This document shows, piece by piece, positions 36,895 through 46,979 of a DNA stretch of 64,000 bases. The stretch's first letter is position 1. Each line of letters begins with the position of its first letter. The DNA lies in contig NZ_LOCM01000006.1 in assembly GCF_002887775.1 (NCBI RefSeq), positions 15,192 to 79,191 of the forward strand, in the 5' to 3' direction. This DNA comes from Streptococcus penaeicida (GTDB lineage Bacteria; Bacillota; Bacilli; Lactobacillales; Streptococcaceae). A program made the translations under genes and the position numbers. Below the pieces are notes generated by a model, which made no database searches, was not told where the DNA came from, and worked only from the letters and a program-made list of their open reading frames with translations.

Positions 36895-37187
36895 AAAGCG
36901 AAACGATTCAGGAGCTAGCTAACTTACTAGCTGATAGTAAACTTCATTTAATTGATGTTCGTGAAGTGGACGAGTACAATATGGGACATGTTCCGGGTGC
37001 AGTTAATTTTCCTCTATCATCTCTAGCAAACAATTACACAGAATTGCCAAAAGGCGAAACTTTGCACATTATCTGCCAATCGGGTGGTCGTTCGGCAAGA
37101 GCTTGCGACTTCCTAGAAGCTAATGGCTATGATGTCATCAATGTCGAAGGTGGAACTGGAGCTTGGACTGGTACTTTAGAAAGATAA
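36891..37187 (+). CDS. Rhodanese-like sulfurtransferase
   Basis: The 98-residue rhodanese has the active Cys in IICQSGGRSARACDF and the usual LIDVREVDEY start of the domain. It overlaps the reductase stop by four bases, so it is translationally coupled. Two free rhodaneses plus one fused domain in a single operon point to handling of reactive sulfur. A strong terminator follows. Confidence 0.9.
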   Translation: MKSETIQELANLLADSKLHLIDVREVDEYNMGHVPGAVNFPLSSLANNYTELPKGETLHIICQSGGRSARACDFLEANGYDVINVEGGTGAWTGTLER

Positions 37188-37191
37188 AAGC

Positions 37192-37227
37192 AAGACCCTA
37201 TCTCAGTTGAAATAGGGTCTTTTTCTG
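37192..37227 (+). terminator. Terminator of the rhodanese operon
   Basis: AAGACCCTAT (37192-37201) and ATAGGGTCTT (37212-37221) form a ten-pair stem followed by T residues. Confidence 0.85.
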
Positions 37228-37368
37228 TGTTTCCGAATTTTTCTAATGATTTAAGGTTTAATTCTTCTTATTGTAGTCATAGGAATCTAAAATGACATTT
37301 TTGCAGAAGATTTAAATAATAGTAAGTAAATATTGGACATAAATAAAAAGTATTTTTTATTTTTCTAC

Positions 37369-37419
37369 TTGATTTTTAAAAATTACAGTATTATAATATA
37401 CTATATAATAAATAGTATA
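37369..37419 (+). promoter_or_regulatory. Promoter and palindrome of the HTH-CBS/PPDK operon
   Basis: TTGATT (37369-37374) and TATAAT (37392-37397), spacer 17. An inverted repeat TATACTAT (37397-37404) and ATAGTATA (37412-37419) starts at the -10 box, a likely operator, perhaps for the HTH-CBS protein encoded next. Confidence 0.75.
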
Positions 37420-37432
37420 GCACATTAGGAAA

Positions 37433-38065
37433 GTGGTGAGTATTATTCAACTAACGAAGAGACAAGAAGAGATTAGCCAAATCGTGCAAGAGCACCAGCC
37501 CATAACAGGTGAAAAAATCGCTGAGTATTTAAAAGTGACCCGGGCAGCTTTGAGGTCTGATTTGGTGGTCTTAACCATGATCGGACTTTTAGATGCCAAA
37601 CCAAAGGTTGGCTATTTTTACGTGGGAATAGATGATCAGAAAAATGAATACAACCATTTTAAGGACATGAAGGTGTCTGATATTATGGGAATTCCTTTAA
37701 CGGCCCACCAGACAGAATCAGTTTATGACGTGATTGTCAAAATCTTTATGGAAGATGCGGGTTGCGCCTTTATTCTTGATGAGGAAGATTATTTCTGTGG
37801 TGTTGTATCGCGTAAAGACCTCTTAAAAGCAAGTATTGGTGGCGGCGACTTGAGTAAAATTCCAATCGGGATGATTATGACTCGGACGCCAAATGTTACG
37901 ACTGTTTTGGAAGAGGAACTGGTTCTTGAAGCAGCTGAAACCTTAGTGGAAAGACAAGTTGATTCTCTCCCAGTGGTTCGCTATGCGGAAAATGGCAAGG
38001 CCAAAGTAGTTGGCAAACTTTCAAAAACAATTATTACCAAGCTCTTTTTAGAAATAAAGGAATAG
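37433..38065 (+). CDS. HTH-CBS transcriptional regulator, CcpN-like
   Basis: The 210-residue protein has an N-terminal helix-turn-helix (about 8-55, ITGEKIAEYLKVTRAALRSD in positions 24-43) and two CBS domains (about 77-135 and 140-205) that bind adenine nucleotides. CcpN represses gluconeogenic genes in Bacillus, where it sits next to the PPDK-regulator homologue yqfL. The same neighbour is seen here, so this gene probably controls the PPDK operon. The start is GTG at 37433 or 37436; AGGA is close upstream and favours 37436. Confidence 0.87.
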   Translation: MVSIIQLTKRQEEISQIVQEHQPITGEKIAEYLKVTRAALRSDLVVLTMIGLLDAKPKVGYFYVGIDDQKNEYNHFKDMKVSDIMGIPLTAHQTESVYDVIVKIFMEDAGCAFILDEEDYFCGVVSRKDLLKASIGGGDLSKIPIGMIMTRTPNVTTVLEEELVLEAAETLVERQVDSLPVVRYAENGKAKVVGKLSKTIITKLFLEIKE

Positions 38066-38077
38066 AAAGGAGGTAGC

Positions 38078-38892
38078 ATGGACGAACAATTAACGCTTTA
38101 TATTATTTCAGATTCATTAGGTGAGACGGCTAGAGCCATTGCCAATGCTTGTATGCAACAATTCCCCCAGCATGATAAGTGGCGTTTTGAACGCTTTTCA
38201 TACATTAATAATAAAGAACTTCTGGATGCCGTTTTTGAAAAAGCCAAAAATAAAAATGTCTGCCTCATGTTTTCATTAGTTGATGATCAATTGGCTCAAT
38301 ATGCAAGATGCGTTCAGAAGAAGAAAATTTTGTTTATGTTGACCTTCTTTCGAATGTCATCAAGGCTATGTCGAAAATTTCTGGTTTATCACCTTTAGGT
38401 CAACCAGGATTATTACGGAAATTAGACCGAGAATACTTTAAGCGGGTTGAAGCCATTGAATTTGCAGTCAAATATGACGATGGGAAAGACCCTCGCGGTA
38501 TCCTTTTAGCAGACTTGGTTCTACTAGGAATTTCAAGGACCTCTAAGACGCCCCTAAGTATGTACTTGGCTGACAAACATGTTAAGGTCGTCAATATCCC
38601 TTTAGTTCCAGAAGTACCAATTCCTAAAGAAATCTACGAGATTAGTCCCAAAAAGATTATTGGTTTAACCAATTCAGTAGAGCGGCTTAGTCAAGTTCGT
38701 AAGGAAAGACTGAAATCCATGGGACTGTCAAGTACAGCCTCTTATGCTAACCGTGATCGTATCTATGAAGAAGCAGTCTATGCTGAAGAGTTGATGCGAA
38801 AATTAAAATGTCCAATCATTAATGTTTCCGATAAAGCCATTGAAGAAACAGCAACTATCATTTTGGAAATCCTAAAAAATAACAGCCTATAA
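38078..38892 (+). CDS. PPDK regulatory protein, bifunctional kinase/pyrophosphorylase (frameshift)
   Basis: The reading frame from ATG 38078 shifts at about 38305-38306, where one A is missing after YA (restoring gives [12 protein letters not shown]). The rest runs to TAA 38892. Restored length is about 271 residues, normal for the DUF299 family. The P-loop-like motif [15 protein letters not shown] is intact. The enzyme phosphorylates the threonine near the catalytic His of PPDK with ADP and reverses it with phosphate. It lies directly before ppdK. AAAGGAGGT precedes the start. The frameshift is in a short A run and may be a sequencing error. Confidence 0.9.
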
Positions 38893-38905
38893 ATTGGAGG
38901 AAATC

Positions 38906-41551
38906 ATGGAAAGAAAATTTGTTTATCGTTTTGCAGAAGGTCATAAAGACATGAGATCATTACTTGGTGGTAAAGGTGCCAACTTAGCAGAAATGACAAG
39001 TATCGGCCTACCAGTACCTCAAGGATTCACTATTACAACTGAAGCATGTAATGATTACTATGACAATGGTGAATTAATTCGTTCTGAAATTTTAAATGAA
39101 ATTGATCAGGCTTTGGCTGCTCTTGAATTGGAGCAAGGTAAACGCCTTGGAAGTGATCAAGATCCTTTATTAGTATCAGTACGTTCAGGTGCTGTCTTCT
39201 CTATGCCAGGGATGATGGATACCATTTTGAACCTTGGATTAAATGACACAAGTGTTCAAGGACTTATTGCTGCAACTGATAACGAACGTTTCGCTTATGA
39301 TAGCTACCGTCGTTTCATTCAAATGTTTGCGGATGTTGCTATTGGTATTCCAAAATACAAATTTGAAGCAATCTTAGACCAAGCAAAAGAAGCAAAAGGT
39401 TTTACTGATGATACACAATTAACAAGTCAAGACCTACAAGAAATTGTAACCGCATACAAGAAAATTTATTTGGAAGAAACAGGAAAAGAATTCCCACAAC
39501 ATCCAAAAGAACAACTCTTATTAGCCATTGAAGCAGTTTTCAAATCTTGGAATAACCCTCGTGCCAAAGTTTATCGTCGCTTGAACGACATTTCTCATAC
39601 CTTGGGAACTGCCGTTAACATTCAAGCAATGGTCTTTGGGAATATGGGTGAAAACAGCGGAACAGGGGTTGCTTTCACTCGTAGCCCTTCGACAGGTGAA
39701 AACCACTTGTTCGGTGAATACTTAATCAATGCCCAAGGTGAAGATGTCGTTGCCGGTATCCGTACACCTCAATCTATCGACCGCCTTAAAGAAGATTTAC
39801 CAGAAATCTATCAAGAATTTGTAAATATTACGAAATTACTTGAACAACACTACCATGACATGCAAGATGTTGAGTTCACTATTGAAAAAGGCAAACTCTT
39901 CATGCTGCAAACCCGTAACGGTAAACGGACTGCCAAAGCTGCCATCAAGATTGCCGTAGACCAAGTAAAAGAAGGTCTAATCACTAAAGAAGAAGCTATC
40001 ATGCGCATTGAGCCAGGTCAATTGGAACAACTCTTGCATCCAGCTTTTGACCCTAAAGATTTGCAAAAAGCACAGCGTTTAACAGGTGGACTTCCAGCCT
40101 CACCAGGTGCTGCTTGTGGACAAGTTTACTTCCATGCTGATGATGCTGTAAAAGAAGCTAAAGCTGGAAAAGAAGTTCTTCTTGTTAGACAAGAAACATC
40201 TCCGGAAGATATTGAAGGAATGGTATCAGCAAAAGGGATCATCACAGCACGTGGTGGTATGACATCACACGCAGCGGTAGTTGCGCGTGGAATGGGTAAA
40301 CCTTGTGTTGCAGGTTGTAGCCAGCTTCAAGTCGACGAAGTACAGAAAGAAATCACTATGGGTCAAGTGACCATCAAAGAAGGTGATTTCTTATCAATTG
40401 ACGGTGGAACAGGTGCCGTTTATATTGGTCAAATCCCAATGGCAGCAACTGCTCTTGATGCTGACTTCGAAGAATTTATGGCTTGGGTTGACCAAGAACG
40501 TGATATGAAAGTACGTTCTAATGCTGATAACCCACGTGATGCTCGCAAAGCCCTAGAATTCGGTGCGGAAGGTATTGGTCTCTGCCGTACAGAGCATATG
40601 TTCTTTGATGAAGAACGTATTCCTTTGGTTCGTGAAATGATCGTTGCGGACAATCTTGAAGACCGTGAAAAAGCTTTAGAGAAATTATTACCTCACCAAC
40701 GCGGTGACTTCTATGAACTCTTTAAAGCGCTTGATGGCAAATCTTGTACAATCCGCCTTTTGGACCCACCATTGCATGAATTCTTACCACATGATAAGGC
40801 TTCTATCGAAAGTCTTGCTGGTCAGCTTGGCATGCCTACACGCATGTTGGAAAAACGTATCCATGAGTTGGCAGAATTCAACCCAATGTTAGGACATCGT
40901 GGATGTCGCCTTGCGATTACTTACCCAGAAATGTATCAAATGCAGGCGCGTGCTATTGCCCAAGGTGCGATCCAAGCTAGTCAAGAAGGCTTTACTGTTG
41001 CGCCTGAAATCATGGTGCCTCTTGTAAGTATTGTGGATGAACTTCGCATTCTTCGCAAATTAATTGCTGAAACTGTGGATCAAGAATTGGAAAAAGCTGG
41101 TGTGACCATGTCTTACACTATTGGTACGATGATCGAAATTCCTCGTGCCTGTGTGACTGCTGATGAAATTGCTAAAGAAGCTGACTTCTTCAGTTTTGGT
41201 ACTAACGACCTCACTCAAATGGGCTTTGGTTTCTCTCGTGATGATGCTGGTAAGTTCTTAGGTGAATACATTGAAAAAAGTATTTTCGATAAAGATCCTT
41301 TCCAAGTCTTAGATCAAAATGGTATTGGACGACTTCTTGGTATGGCTGTTACATTAGGTCGTGAAACCAAGCCAGACTTGAAGATGGGTATTTGTGGAGA
41401 ACACGGTGGTGAAGCAGCAACTGTTGGTTTCTGTTACCAACAAGGTTTGAACTATGTTTCTTGCTCACCATTTAGAATTCCAATTGCCAAATTGGCAGCG
41501 GCGCAAGCAAAAATCAGCAAAGATGGTAATGCTGTTAGCCGTGATAAATAA
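38906..41551 (+). CDS. ppdK: Pyruvate, phosphate dikinase
   Basis: The 881-residue enzyme has the ATP-grasp domain (about 1-340, starting KFVYRFAEG), the phosphohistidine domain with GGMTSH (Thr453, catalytic His455) and the C-terminal PEP/pyruvate barrel (GTMIEIPRA, SFGTNDLTQM, GICGEHGGE). It interconverts pyruvate + ATP + Pi and PEP + AMP + PPi. ATG 38906 follows GGAGG; an in-frame TTG 12 bases upstream overlaps that site. Thr453 is the expected target of the regulatory kinase encoded just before. Confidence 0.96.
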   Translation: MERKFVYRFAEGHKDMRSLLGGKGANLAEMTSIGLPVPQGFTITTEACNDYYDNGELIRSEILNEIDQALAALELEQGKRLGSDQDPLLVSVRSGAVFSMPGMMDTILNLGLNDTSVQGLIAATDNERFAYDSYRRFIQMFADVAIGIPKYKFEAILDQAKEAKGFTDDTQLTSQDLQEIVTAYKKIYLEETGKEFPQHPKEQLLLAIEAVFKSWNNPRAKVYRRLNDISHTLGTAVNIQAMVFGNMGENSGTGVAFTRSPSTGENHLFGEYLINAQGEDVVAGIRTPQSIDRLKEDLPEIYQEFVNITKLLEQHYHDMQDVEFTIEKGKLFMLQTRNGKRTAKAAIKIAVDQVKEGLITKEEAIMRIEPGQLEQLLHPAFDPKDLQKAQRLTGGLPASPGAACGQVYFHADDAVKEAKAGKEVLLVRQETSPEDIEGMVSAKGIITARGGMTSHAAVVARGMGKPCVAGCSQLQVDEVQKEITMGQVTIKEGDFLSIDGGTGAVYIGQIPMAATALDADFEEFMAWVDQERDMKVRSNADNPRDARKALEFGAEGIGLCRTEHMFFDEERIPLVREMIVADNLEDREKALEKLLPHQRGDFYELFKALDGKSCTIRLLDPPLHEFLPHDKASIESLAGQLGMPTRMLEKRIHELAEFNPMLGHRGCRLAITYPEMYQMQARAIAQGAIQASQEGFTVAPEIMVPLVSIVDELRILRKLIAETVDQELEKAGVTMSYTIGTMIEIPRACVTADEIAKEADFFSFGTNDLTQMGFGFSRDDAGKFLGEYIEKSIFDKDPFQVLDQNGIGRLLGMAVTLGRETKPDLKMGICGEHGGEAATVGFCYQQGLNYVSCSPFRIPIAKLAAAQAKISKDGNAVSRDK

Positions 41552-41624
41552 TTACGGTTTATGAGGGGTAAAGCAGCCCTTATAAATAAATAAAACCTCA
41601 TATTTGTCTCTCGAAACAAATGCA

Positions 41625-41678
41625 GTGGACCTAGAAGAGTTGGTGGTGATTCTTTCTTCTAGGTCCACTTTTTTTCTT
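41625..41678 (+). terminator. ppdK terminator
   Basis: AGTGGACCTAGAAG and CTTCTAGGTCCACT form a perfect 14-pair stem around an 18-base loop, followed by seven T. Confidence 0.9.
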
Positions 41679-41731
41679 GCTTAGTATCCCAGGATTTGAG
41701 GGGAGTTAGCTAGCTGAATTGAGGTCATTTG

Positions 41732-41740
41732 TGATATAAT
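41732..41740 (+). promoter_or_regulatory. gatCAB promoter (extended -10)
   Basis: TGATATAAT is an extended -10 box 35-45 bases before gatC. No clear -35 box. Confidence 0.55.
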
Positions 41741-41777
41741 AATTTAGACTATGTAAAAATAGAACTAAGGAGAAATG

Positions 41778-42080
41778 ATGAAAATTTCTGAAGAAGAAGT
41801 GCGCCATGTAGCCACTCTATCAAAATTAACATTTTCTGATCAAGAAACCAGTGAATTTGCCACTACTTTGACAAAAATTGTTGAAATGGTTGAATTACTG
41901 AATGAGGTTGATACAGAAGGTGTTGCTATTACAAGTACGATGGCTGACCGTAAAAATGTGATGCGTCAAGATGTCGCACAAAAAGGAACTGAACGTAACT
42001 TGTTATTTAAAAATGTCCCTCAACATGAGAATAATTATATTAAAGTACCTGCCATTCTAGAAGATGGAGGAGATGCCTAA
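41778..42080 (+). CDS. gatC: Asp-tRNA(Asn)/Glu-tRNA(Gln) amidotransferase subunit C
   Basis: The 100-residue protein begins [20 protein letters not shown], typical GatC, which braces GatA against GatB. ATG 41778 is preferred to the adjacent ATG 41775 because AAGGAG lies just upstream with normal spacing. The stop overlaps gatA by one base (TAATG). Confidence 0.94.
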   Translation: MKISEEEVRHVATLSKLTFSDQETSEFATTLTKIVEMVELLNEVDTEGVAITSTMADRKNVMRQDVAQKGTERNLLFKNVPQHENNYIKVPAILEDGGDA

Positions 42081-43546
42081 TGTCATTGAATACAAAAAAT
42101 CTATCTGAACTTCATGAAATGTTGGTGGCTAAAGAAATTTCGGCTAAAGAATTAACAATTTCAACGATTGAAGATATCAAAAAACGTGAAGAAAGTATTG
42201 GCTCTTTCATTACTATTGCTGAAGAAACAGCTTTAGCCCAAGCTCAAGCTATTGATGAAAAAGGAATCGACGAATATAACATCCTTTCAGGTATTCCACT
42301 TGCGGTTAAAGATAATATCTCAACCAAAGGCATCTTAACGACTGCAGCTTCAAAAATGCTTTACAATTATGAGCCAATTTTTAACGCGACAGCCATTGAA
42401 AATGCTCTTAACAAGGATATGGTCGTGATTGGGAAAACCAACATGGACGAATTTGCCATGGGTGGCTCTACTGAAACCTCATATTTCAAAAAAACCAAAA
42501 ATGCTTGGGATCAAACCAAAGTTCCAGGTGGTTCTTCAGGAGGTTCAGCTACAGCTGTCGCTTCGGGTCAAGTTCGTTTATCACTAGGTTCTGATACGGG
42601 TGGCTCCATTCGTCAGCCAGCAGCTTTTAATGGAGTTGTTGGGATGAAACCAACATATGGAGCTGTATCTCGATATGGACTTATCGCTTTTGGTTCTTCA
42701 TTAGACCAAATTGGACTATTTTCACAAACTGTTGCAGAAAATGCTCATTTATTAAATGCCATTGCCAGTCCTGATGCCAAAGATTCAACCTCAGCGCCGG
42801 TTCGAGTAGCAGACTACACTAGCAAAATTGGTCACGATATCAAAGGCATGAAGATAGCTTTACCTAAAGAATATCTTGGTGAAGGAATCGACCCACAAAT
42901 TAAAGAAAATGTCTTGGCGGCTGCTAAACAATTCGAAAAATTAGGTGCTATTGTGGAAGAAGTAAGCCTTCCGCACAGTAAATATGGCGTTGCAGTTTAT
43001 TATATTATCGCCTCATCAGAAGCATCTTCCAACTTGCAACGTTTTGATGGTATCCGTTATGGTTTCCGTGCAGAAAATGCAAACAGTTTAGATGATATTT
43101 ACGTTCAAACTCGTAGTCAAGGCTTTGGTGATGAAGTCAAACGCCGAATCATGCTTGGAACCTTTAGTTTATCCTCAGGTTACTATGATGCTTACTTCAA
43201 AAAAGCAGGTAAAGTGCGTACTCTAATTATTGAAGATTTTGCCAAAGTTTTTGCTAACTATGACTTAATTATCGGCCCAACAACACCTTCAGTTGCCTTT
43301 GGTTTAGATACCCTCAATCATGATCCAGTATCTATGTATCTAGCGGACCTATTAACCATTCCAGTCAACTTAGCAGGACTTCCAGGGATTTCTATTCCTT
43401 CTGGTTTTGCAGATGGTTTACCAGTTGGCTTACAATTGATTGGACCAAAATATAGTGAAGAAACCATCTACCAAGCTGCCGCTGCCTTTGAAGCGACAAC
43501 AGATTACCATAAACAACAACCGCTTATTTTTGGAGGTGACAAGTAA
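42080..43546 (+). CDS. gatA: Asp-tRNA(Asn)/Glu-tRNA(Gln) amidotransferase subunit A
   Basis: The 488-residue amidase-signature enzyme has the catalytic Ser-Ser-Lys region: Lys in LAVKDN, then GGSSGGSA, and the second Ser in [11 protein letters not shown]. It hydrolyses glutamine to supply ammonia for amidating Glu-tRNA(Gln) and Asp-tRNA(Asn). Translation is coupled to gatC and gatB by one-base overlaps. Confidence 0.97.
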   Translation: MSLNTKNLSELHEMLVAKEISAKELTISTIEDIKKREESIGSFITIAEETALAQAQAIDEKGIDEYNILSGIPLAVKDNISTKGILTTAASKMLYNYEPIFNATAIENALNKDMVVIGKTNMDEFAMGGSTETSYFKKTKNAWDQTKVPGGSSGGSATAVASGQVRLSLGSDTGGSIRQPAAFNGVVGMKPTYGAVSRYGLIAFGSSLDQIGLFSQTVAENAHLLNAIASPDAKDSTSAPVRVADYTSKIGHDIKGMKIALPKEYLGEGIDPQIKENVLAAAKQFEKLGAIVEEVSLPHSKYGVAVYYIIASSEASSNLQRFDGIRYGFRAENANSLDDIYVQTRSQGFGDEVKRRIMLGTFSLSSGYYDAYFKKAGKVRTLIIEDFAKVFANYDLIIGPTTPSVAFGLDTLNHDPVSMYLADLLTIPVNLAGLPGISIPSGFADGLPVGLQLIGPKYSEETIYQAAAAFEATTDYHKQQPLIFGGDK

Positions 43547-44985
43547 TGAATTTTGAAACAATTATTGGACTCGAAGTTCACGTTGAACTTAACACCAACT
43601 CCAAAATTTTCTCACCATCATCAGCCCATTTTGGGCAAGATGCTAACGCAAACACCAATGTTATTGACTGGTCATTCCCTGGCGTTTTACCAGTCATTAA
43701 CAAAGGTGTTATTGATGCGGGAATCAAAGCTTCGCTGGCCCTCAATATGGATATCCATAAAAACATGCATTTTGACCGCAAGAATTATTTCTACCCAGAT
43801 AATCCCAAAGCTTATCAAATTTCCCAATTTGATGAGCCAATCGGATATGATGGTTGGATTATGATTAAACTGGAAGATGGCACTGAGAAAAAAATCAGAA
43901 TCGAAAGAGCTCATCTAGAAGAAGATGCAGGTAAAAATACTCATGGAACAGATGGCTATTCTTATGTCGACCTCAACCGACAAGGTGTACCATTAATTGA
44001 GATTGTCTCAGAAGCTGATATGCGTTCTCCTGAAGAAGCTTATGCCTATTTAACAGCTCTTAAAGAAATCATTCAATATACTGGTATTTCAGATGTCAAA
44101 ATGGAAGAAGGTTCAATGCGTGTTGATGCCAACATTTCCCTTCGACCATATGGCCAAAAAGCTTTTGGAACAAAAACGGAATTAAAAAACCTTAACTCCT
44201 TCTCTAATGTCCGTAAAGGACTGGAACATGAAGTCGAACGTCAAGCGAAAATTCTCCGTTCAGGCGGCATTATCCGTCAAGAAACACGCCGTTATGATGA
44301 GGCCAATAAAGGAACTATCTTAATGCGGGTTAAAGAAGGGGCTGCTGATTACCGTTACTTCCCAGAGCCAGATCTACCATTATATGAAATTGATGATGCA
44401 TGGATTGATCAAATGCGTTCTGAATTACCAAAATTCCCAGCGGACCGGCGAGCAGAGTATGTGTCACAATTAGGTCTTTCTGACTATGATGCCAGCCAAT
44501 TAACAGCAACAAAAGCACTATCAGACTTCTTTGATAAGGCAGTAGCGCTTGGAGGAGATGCGAAATTAGTCTCTAACTGGTTACAAGGTGAAGTTGCACA
44601 ATTCCTCAATTCAGAAAATCAACGGATTGATACTATTGCTCTAACTCCAGAAAATCTAGTAGAAATGATCCAATTAATTGCGGATGGCACTATTTCTTCT
44701 AAAATTGCCAAAAAAGTTTTCGTACACTTGGCTAAAAATGGTGGTTCTGCCCGTGAATACGTGGAAAAAGCTGGTTTAGTTCAAATTTCTGATCCAAATG
44801 TCTTGATTCCAATTATTCACCAAGTCTTTGCTGACAACGAAGCTGCAGTAGCAGACTTTAAATCAGGCAAACGGAATGCAGACAAAGCTTTTACAGGTTT
44901 CTTGATGAAAGCAACCAAAGGGCAAGCCAACCCACAAGTGGCTCAACAACTCTTAGCTCAAGAATTACAAAAATTATTAGATTAA
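43546..44985 (+). CDS. gatB: Asp-tRNA(Asn)/Glu-tRNA(Gln) amidotransferase subunit B
   Basis: The 479-residue protein starts [17 protein letters not shown] and has the GatB cradle plus the C-terminal YqeY-like tail (about 330-479) that binds tRNA. It phosphorylates Glu- or Asp-tRNA and uses ammonia from GatA. AGGTGAC precedes the ATG. A terminator follows (AAAGAAAG/CTTTCTTT at 44987-45010). Confidence 0.97.
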   Translation: MNFETIIGLEVHVELNTNSKIFSPSSAHFGQDANANTNVIDWSFPGVLPVINKGVIDAGIKASLALNMDIHKNMHFDRKNYFYPDNPKAYQISQFDEPIGYDGWIMIKLEDGTEKKIRIERAHLEEDAGKNTHGTDGYSYVDLNRQGVPLIEIVSEADMRSPEEAYAYLTALKEIIQYTGISDVKMEEGSMRVDANISLRPYGQKAFGTKTELKNLNSFSNVRKGLEHEVERQAKILRSGGIIRQETRRYDEANKGTILMRVKEGAADYRYFPEPDLPLYEIDDAWIDQMRSELPKFPADRRAEYVSQLGLSDYDASQLTATKALSDFFDKAVALGGDAKLVSNWLQGEVAQFLNSENQRIDTIALTPENLVEMIQLIADGTISSKIAKKVFVHLAKNGGSAREYVEKAGLVQISDPNVLIPIIHQVFADNEAAVADFKSGKRNADKAFTGFLMKATKGQANPQVAQQLLAQELQKLLD

Positions 44986-44988
44986 AAA

Positions 44989-45012
44989 GAAAGCTTAGTC
45001 TTTCTTTTTTTG
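44989..45012 (+). terminator. gatCAB terminator
   Basis: AAAGAAAG and CTTTCTTT surround CTTAGT, then a T run. Confidence 0.75.
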
Positions 45013-45123
45013 CCCTTTATCTGATAAATGTTCGTTTTTTACTATTGATATCAAGAAAAATATTGAAAAAAAGATAAAAAGTTATATAATTAAAGAACAA
45101 TACAAGAAAAATTGGAGACAATT

Positions 45124-45801
45124 ATGGAAAAAATTTATAGCGGAAAGACCAAAGATGTATTCTCAATTGACGAGCAAACAGTTCTTTTGCATTTTAAAGA
45201 CGATGTAACCGGTAAAGATGGCGTCTTTGATCCAGGTGAAAACCAAGTTGGCCTACAAATTGAAGGAGCTGGTCGTTCAGCAGTTTCAATGACTAAATTC
45301 TTCTACGAAAAACTGAATGCTTTAGGACTAAATACTCACTTTGTTTCAGCTGACGTAGATAAAAACGAAGCGATTGTTCGCAAAGCTAAGGTTTTTGGAA
45401 AAGGACTTGAGGTTATCGTCCGTTACCGTGCCGTTGGTTCCTTTATCCGTCGCTATGGCGACTATATTGAAGAAGGAACAGTCATTCCTCCTTACGTTGA
45501 AGTTACCTTGAAGGACGATAAACGTAATGATCCACTAATCACGGCTGACGCATTAGATACCTTGAATATCTTAAGTCTCGCTCAATATGATGAATTAGCT
45601 AATCTTGCTCGCCAAATTGGTCAAGTTGTTAAAGATGAACTTGCCAAAAAAGATTTAGAATTATATGATATTAAATTTGAATTTGGTGAAATTGATGGCA
45701 AAGTGGCTTTAATTGATGAAATCTCTGGAGGCAATATGCGTGCCTATAAAGACGGCCAATATATCCAACCGCTTGAATTAGAAAAACTATTATTAGGTTA
45801 A
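45124..45801 (+). CDS. purC: Phosphoribosylaminoimidazole-succinocarboxamide synthase
   Basis: The 225-residue enzyme starts MEKIYSGKTKDVF and has the SAICAR synthetase ATP and CAIR binding regions (VRYRAVGSFIRRYG, FEFGEIDGKVALIDEISGGNMR in about 178-199). It couples CAIR to aspartate in purine synthesis. No other pur gene is near; the main pur operon must lie elsewhere, or this is an extra copy. Start 45124 follows GGAGACAATT; an in-frame start 12 bases upstream overlaps it. Confidence 0.9.
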   Translation: MEKIYSGKTKDVFSIDEQTVLLHFKDDVTGKDGVFDPGENQVGLQIEGAGRSAVSMTKFFYEKLNALGLNTHFVSADVDKNEAIVRKAKVFGKGLEVIVRYRAVGSFIRRYGDYIEEGTVIPPYVEVTLKDDKRNDPLITADALDTLNILSLAQYDELANLARQIGQVVKDELAKKDLELYDIKFEFGEIDGKVALIDEISGGNMRAYKDGQYIQPLELEKLLLG

Positions 45802-45809
45802 TCCAAACG

Positions 45810-45884
45810 AATGGGTTCTGCCGACTTCCTCAATTGTGCGCCGTTGCATCTAACAATTGGGTGGTCAGAAGCTCCCATTTTTTT
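45810..45884 (+). terminator. Long imperfect terminator after purC
   Basis: AATGGG (45810-45815) pairs with CCCATT (45874-45879), with inner TTCTG/CAGAA and CAATTGT (45831-45837)/ACAATTG (45853-45859) helices, then seven T. It is a bulged, unusually long terminator. Confidence 0.7.
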
Positions 45885-45980
45885 GATTTTAAAAAATAAT
45901 GAAAACCCTCCCAAAAACATCTATCAATCTTTTCCTAACTATGTTACACTAAGATTAGTTTTTGAAAAGAAAGGAATGTT

Positions 45981-46916
45981 ATGTCCAAAAAATGGAGTGG
46001 AAGTATTATGGTTTTATCGGCAGCCACAGCCTGGGGGATTTCAGGTGTGTCTGGTCAATATCTAATGAGCCATGGTATTCACGTTGACTTATTAACCTCA
46101 TTACGTTTGTTGCTCTCAGGGCTTTTTTTGTGCGGTCTGGCTTTGATGACTCAAAGAGATCATTTTAAAGTTATCGTCAAACAACCCAAGCTTTTGTTTG
46201 CTATTTTGGTCTTTGCCATATTTGGGTTATTAATGAACCAATATGCCTATCTCAATGCTGTTCAATTTACCAATGCAGGGACTGCAACGGTCTTACAGTT
46301 TTTGTCACCAATTTTTATTTTGCTTTATGTCTCCTTGACGGAAAAACGCAAACCCTCTGTTACGGAATGTGTTGCTATGGTTTTAGCTATCTTAGGAACC
46401 ATCATTATGGCTACACACGGCAACTTGTCTCAATTAGCCATCACACCTAAGGGCTTGTTCTGGGGTTTACTTTCAGCTATAACTGCAGCCCTCTATATCA
46501 TCATTCCAGCTCGACTCATTGAAAAATGGGGGAGTTTGGTCATTATTGGCCTTGGTATGCTTTTTGCCGGTGGCTTTTTCCCCCTTGCGACACAAGCCTG
46601 GCAACATCCCCTGTCGCTAACAGGGGATAATCTAATAGCCTTGTTTGGATTAATTGGAGTCGGAACTATCTTTGCTTACACCATCTTTCTTAAAGGTACT
46701 GCCCTTGTGGGACCTGTTAATGGGAGTTTACTTTCATCAGTAGAACCAGTCGCCTCAGTAGCTTTTGCTATTCTCCTCCTAAAAGAAGTCTTCTATCCCA
46801 TTGATCTTTTAGGGATGGCCTTGATATTAGCCTCAGTTTTATTAATTTCTTATCGTGATTGGATTATCATGCGTAATGTTAAACGGATTGATGAGGATGA
46901 TAAGTTACCAATATAA
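45981..46916 (+). CDS. EamA-family (DMT) transporter
   Basis: The 311-residue protein has about ten membrane helices in two EamA repeats, beginning MSKKWSGSIMVLSAATAWGIS. Such proteins export or exchange small metabolites such as amino acids. AAAGGAATGTT precedes the ATG. No neighbour clarifies the substrate. Confidence 0.87.
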   Translation: MSKKWSGSIMVLSAATAWGISGVSGQYLMSHGIHVDLLTSLRLLLSGLFLCGLALMTQRDHFKVIVKQPKLLFAILVFAIFGLLMNQYAYLNAVQFTNAGTATVLQFLSPIFILLYVSLTEKRKPSVTECVAMVLAILGTIIMATHGNLSQLAITPKGLFWGLLSAITAALYIIIPARLIEKWGSLVIIGLGMLFAGGFFPLATQAWQHPLSLTGDNLIALFGLIGVGTIFAYTIFLKGTALVGPVNGSLLSSVEPVASVAFAILLLKEVFYPIDLLGMALILASVLLISYRDWIIMRNVKRIDEDDKLPI

Positions 46917-46945
46917 AACAATTGACTTTGCTTTTACTAACATTG

Positions 46946-46954
46946 TGTTATAAT
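46946..46954 (+). promoter_or_regulatory. GlsB/YeaQ gene promoter (extended -10)
   Basis: TGTTATAAT is an extended -10 box about 27 bases before the start. Confidence 0.55.
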
Positions 46955-46979
46955 ATGGAAAAACGAAAAGGAGTTCGTT

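Noticed and set aside
45811-46065. 84-codon frame after purC
   Set aside because: It runs through the purC terminator hairpin and into the EamA gene in another frame; no ribosome site.
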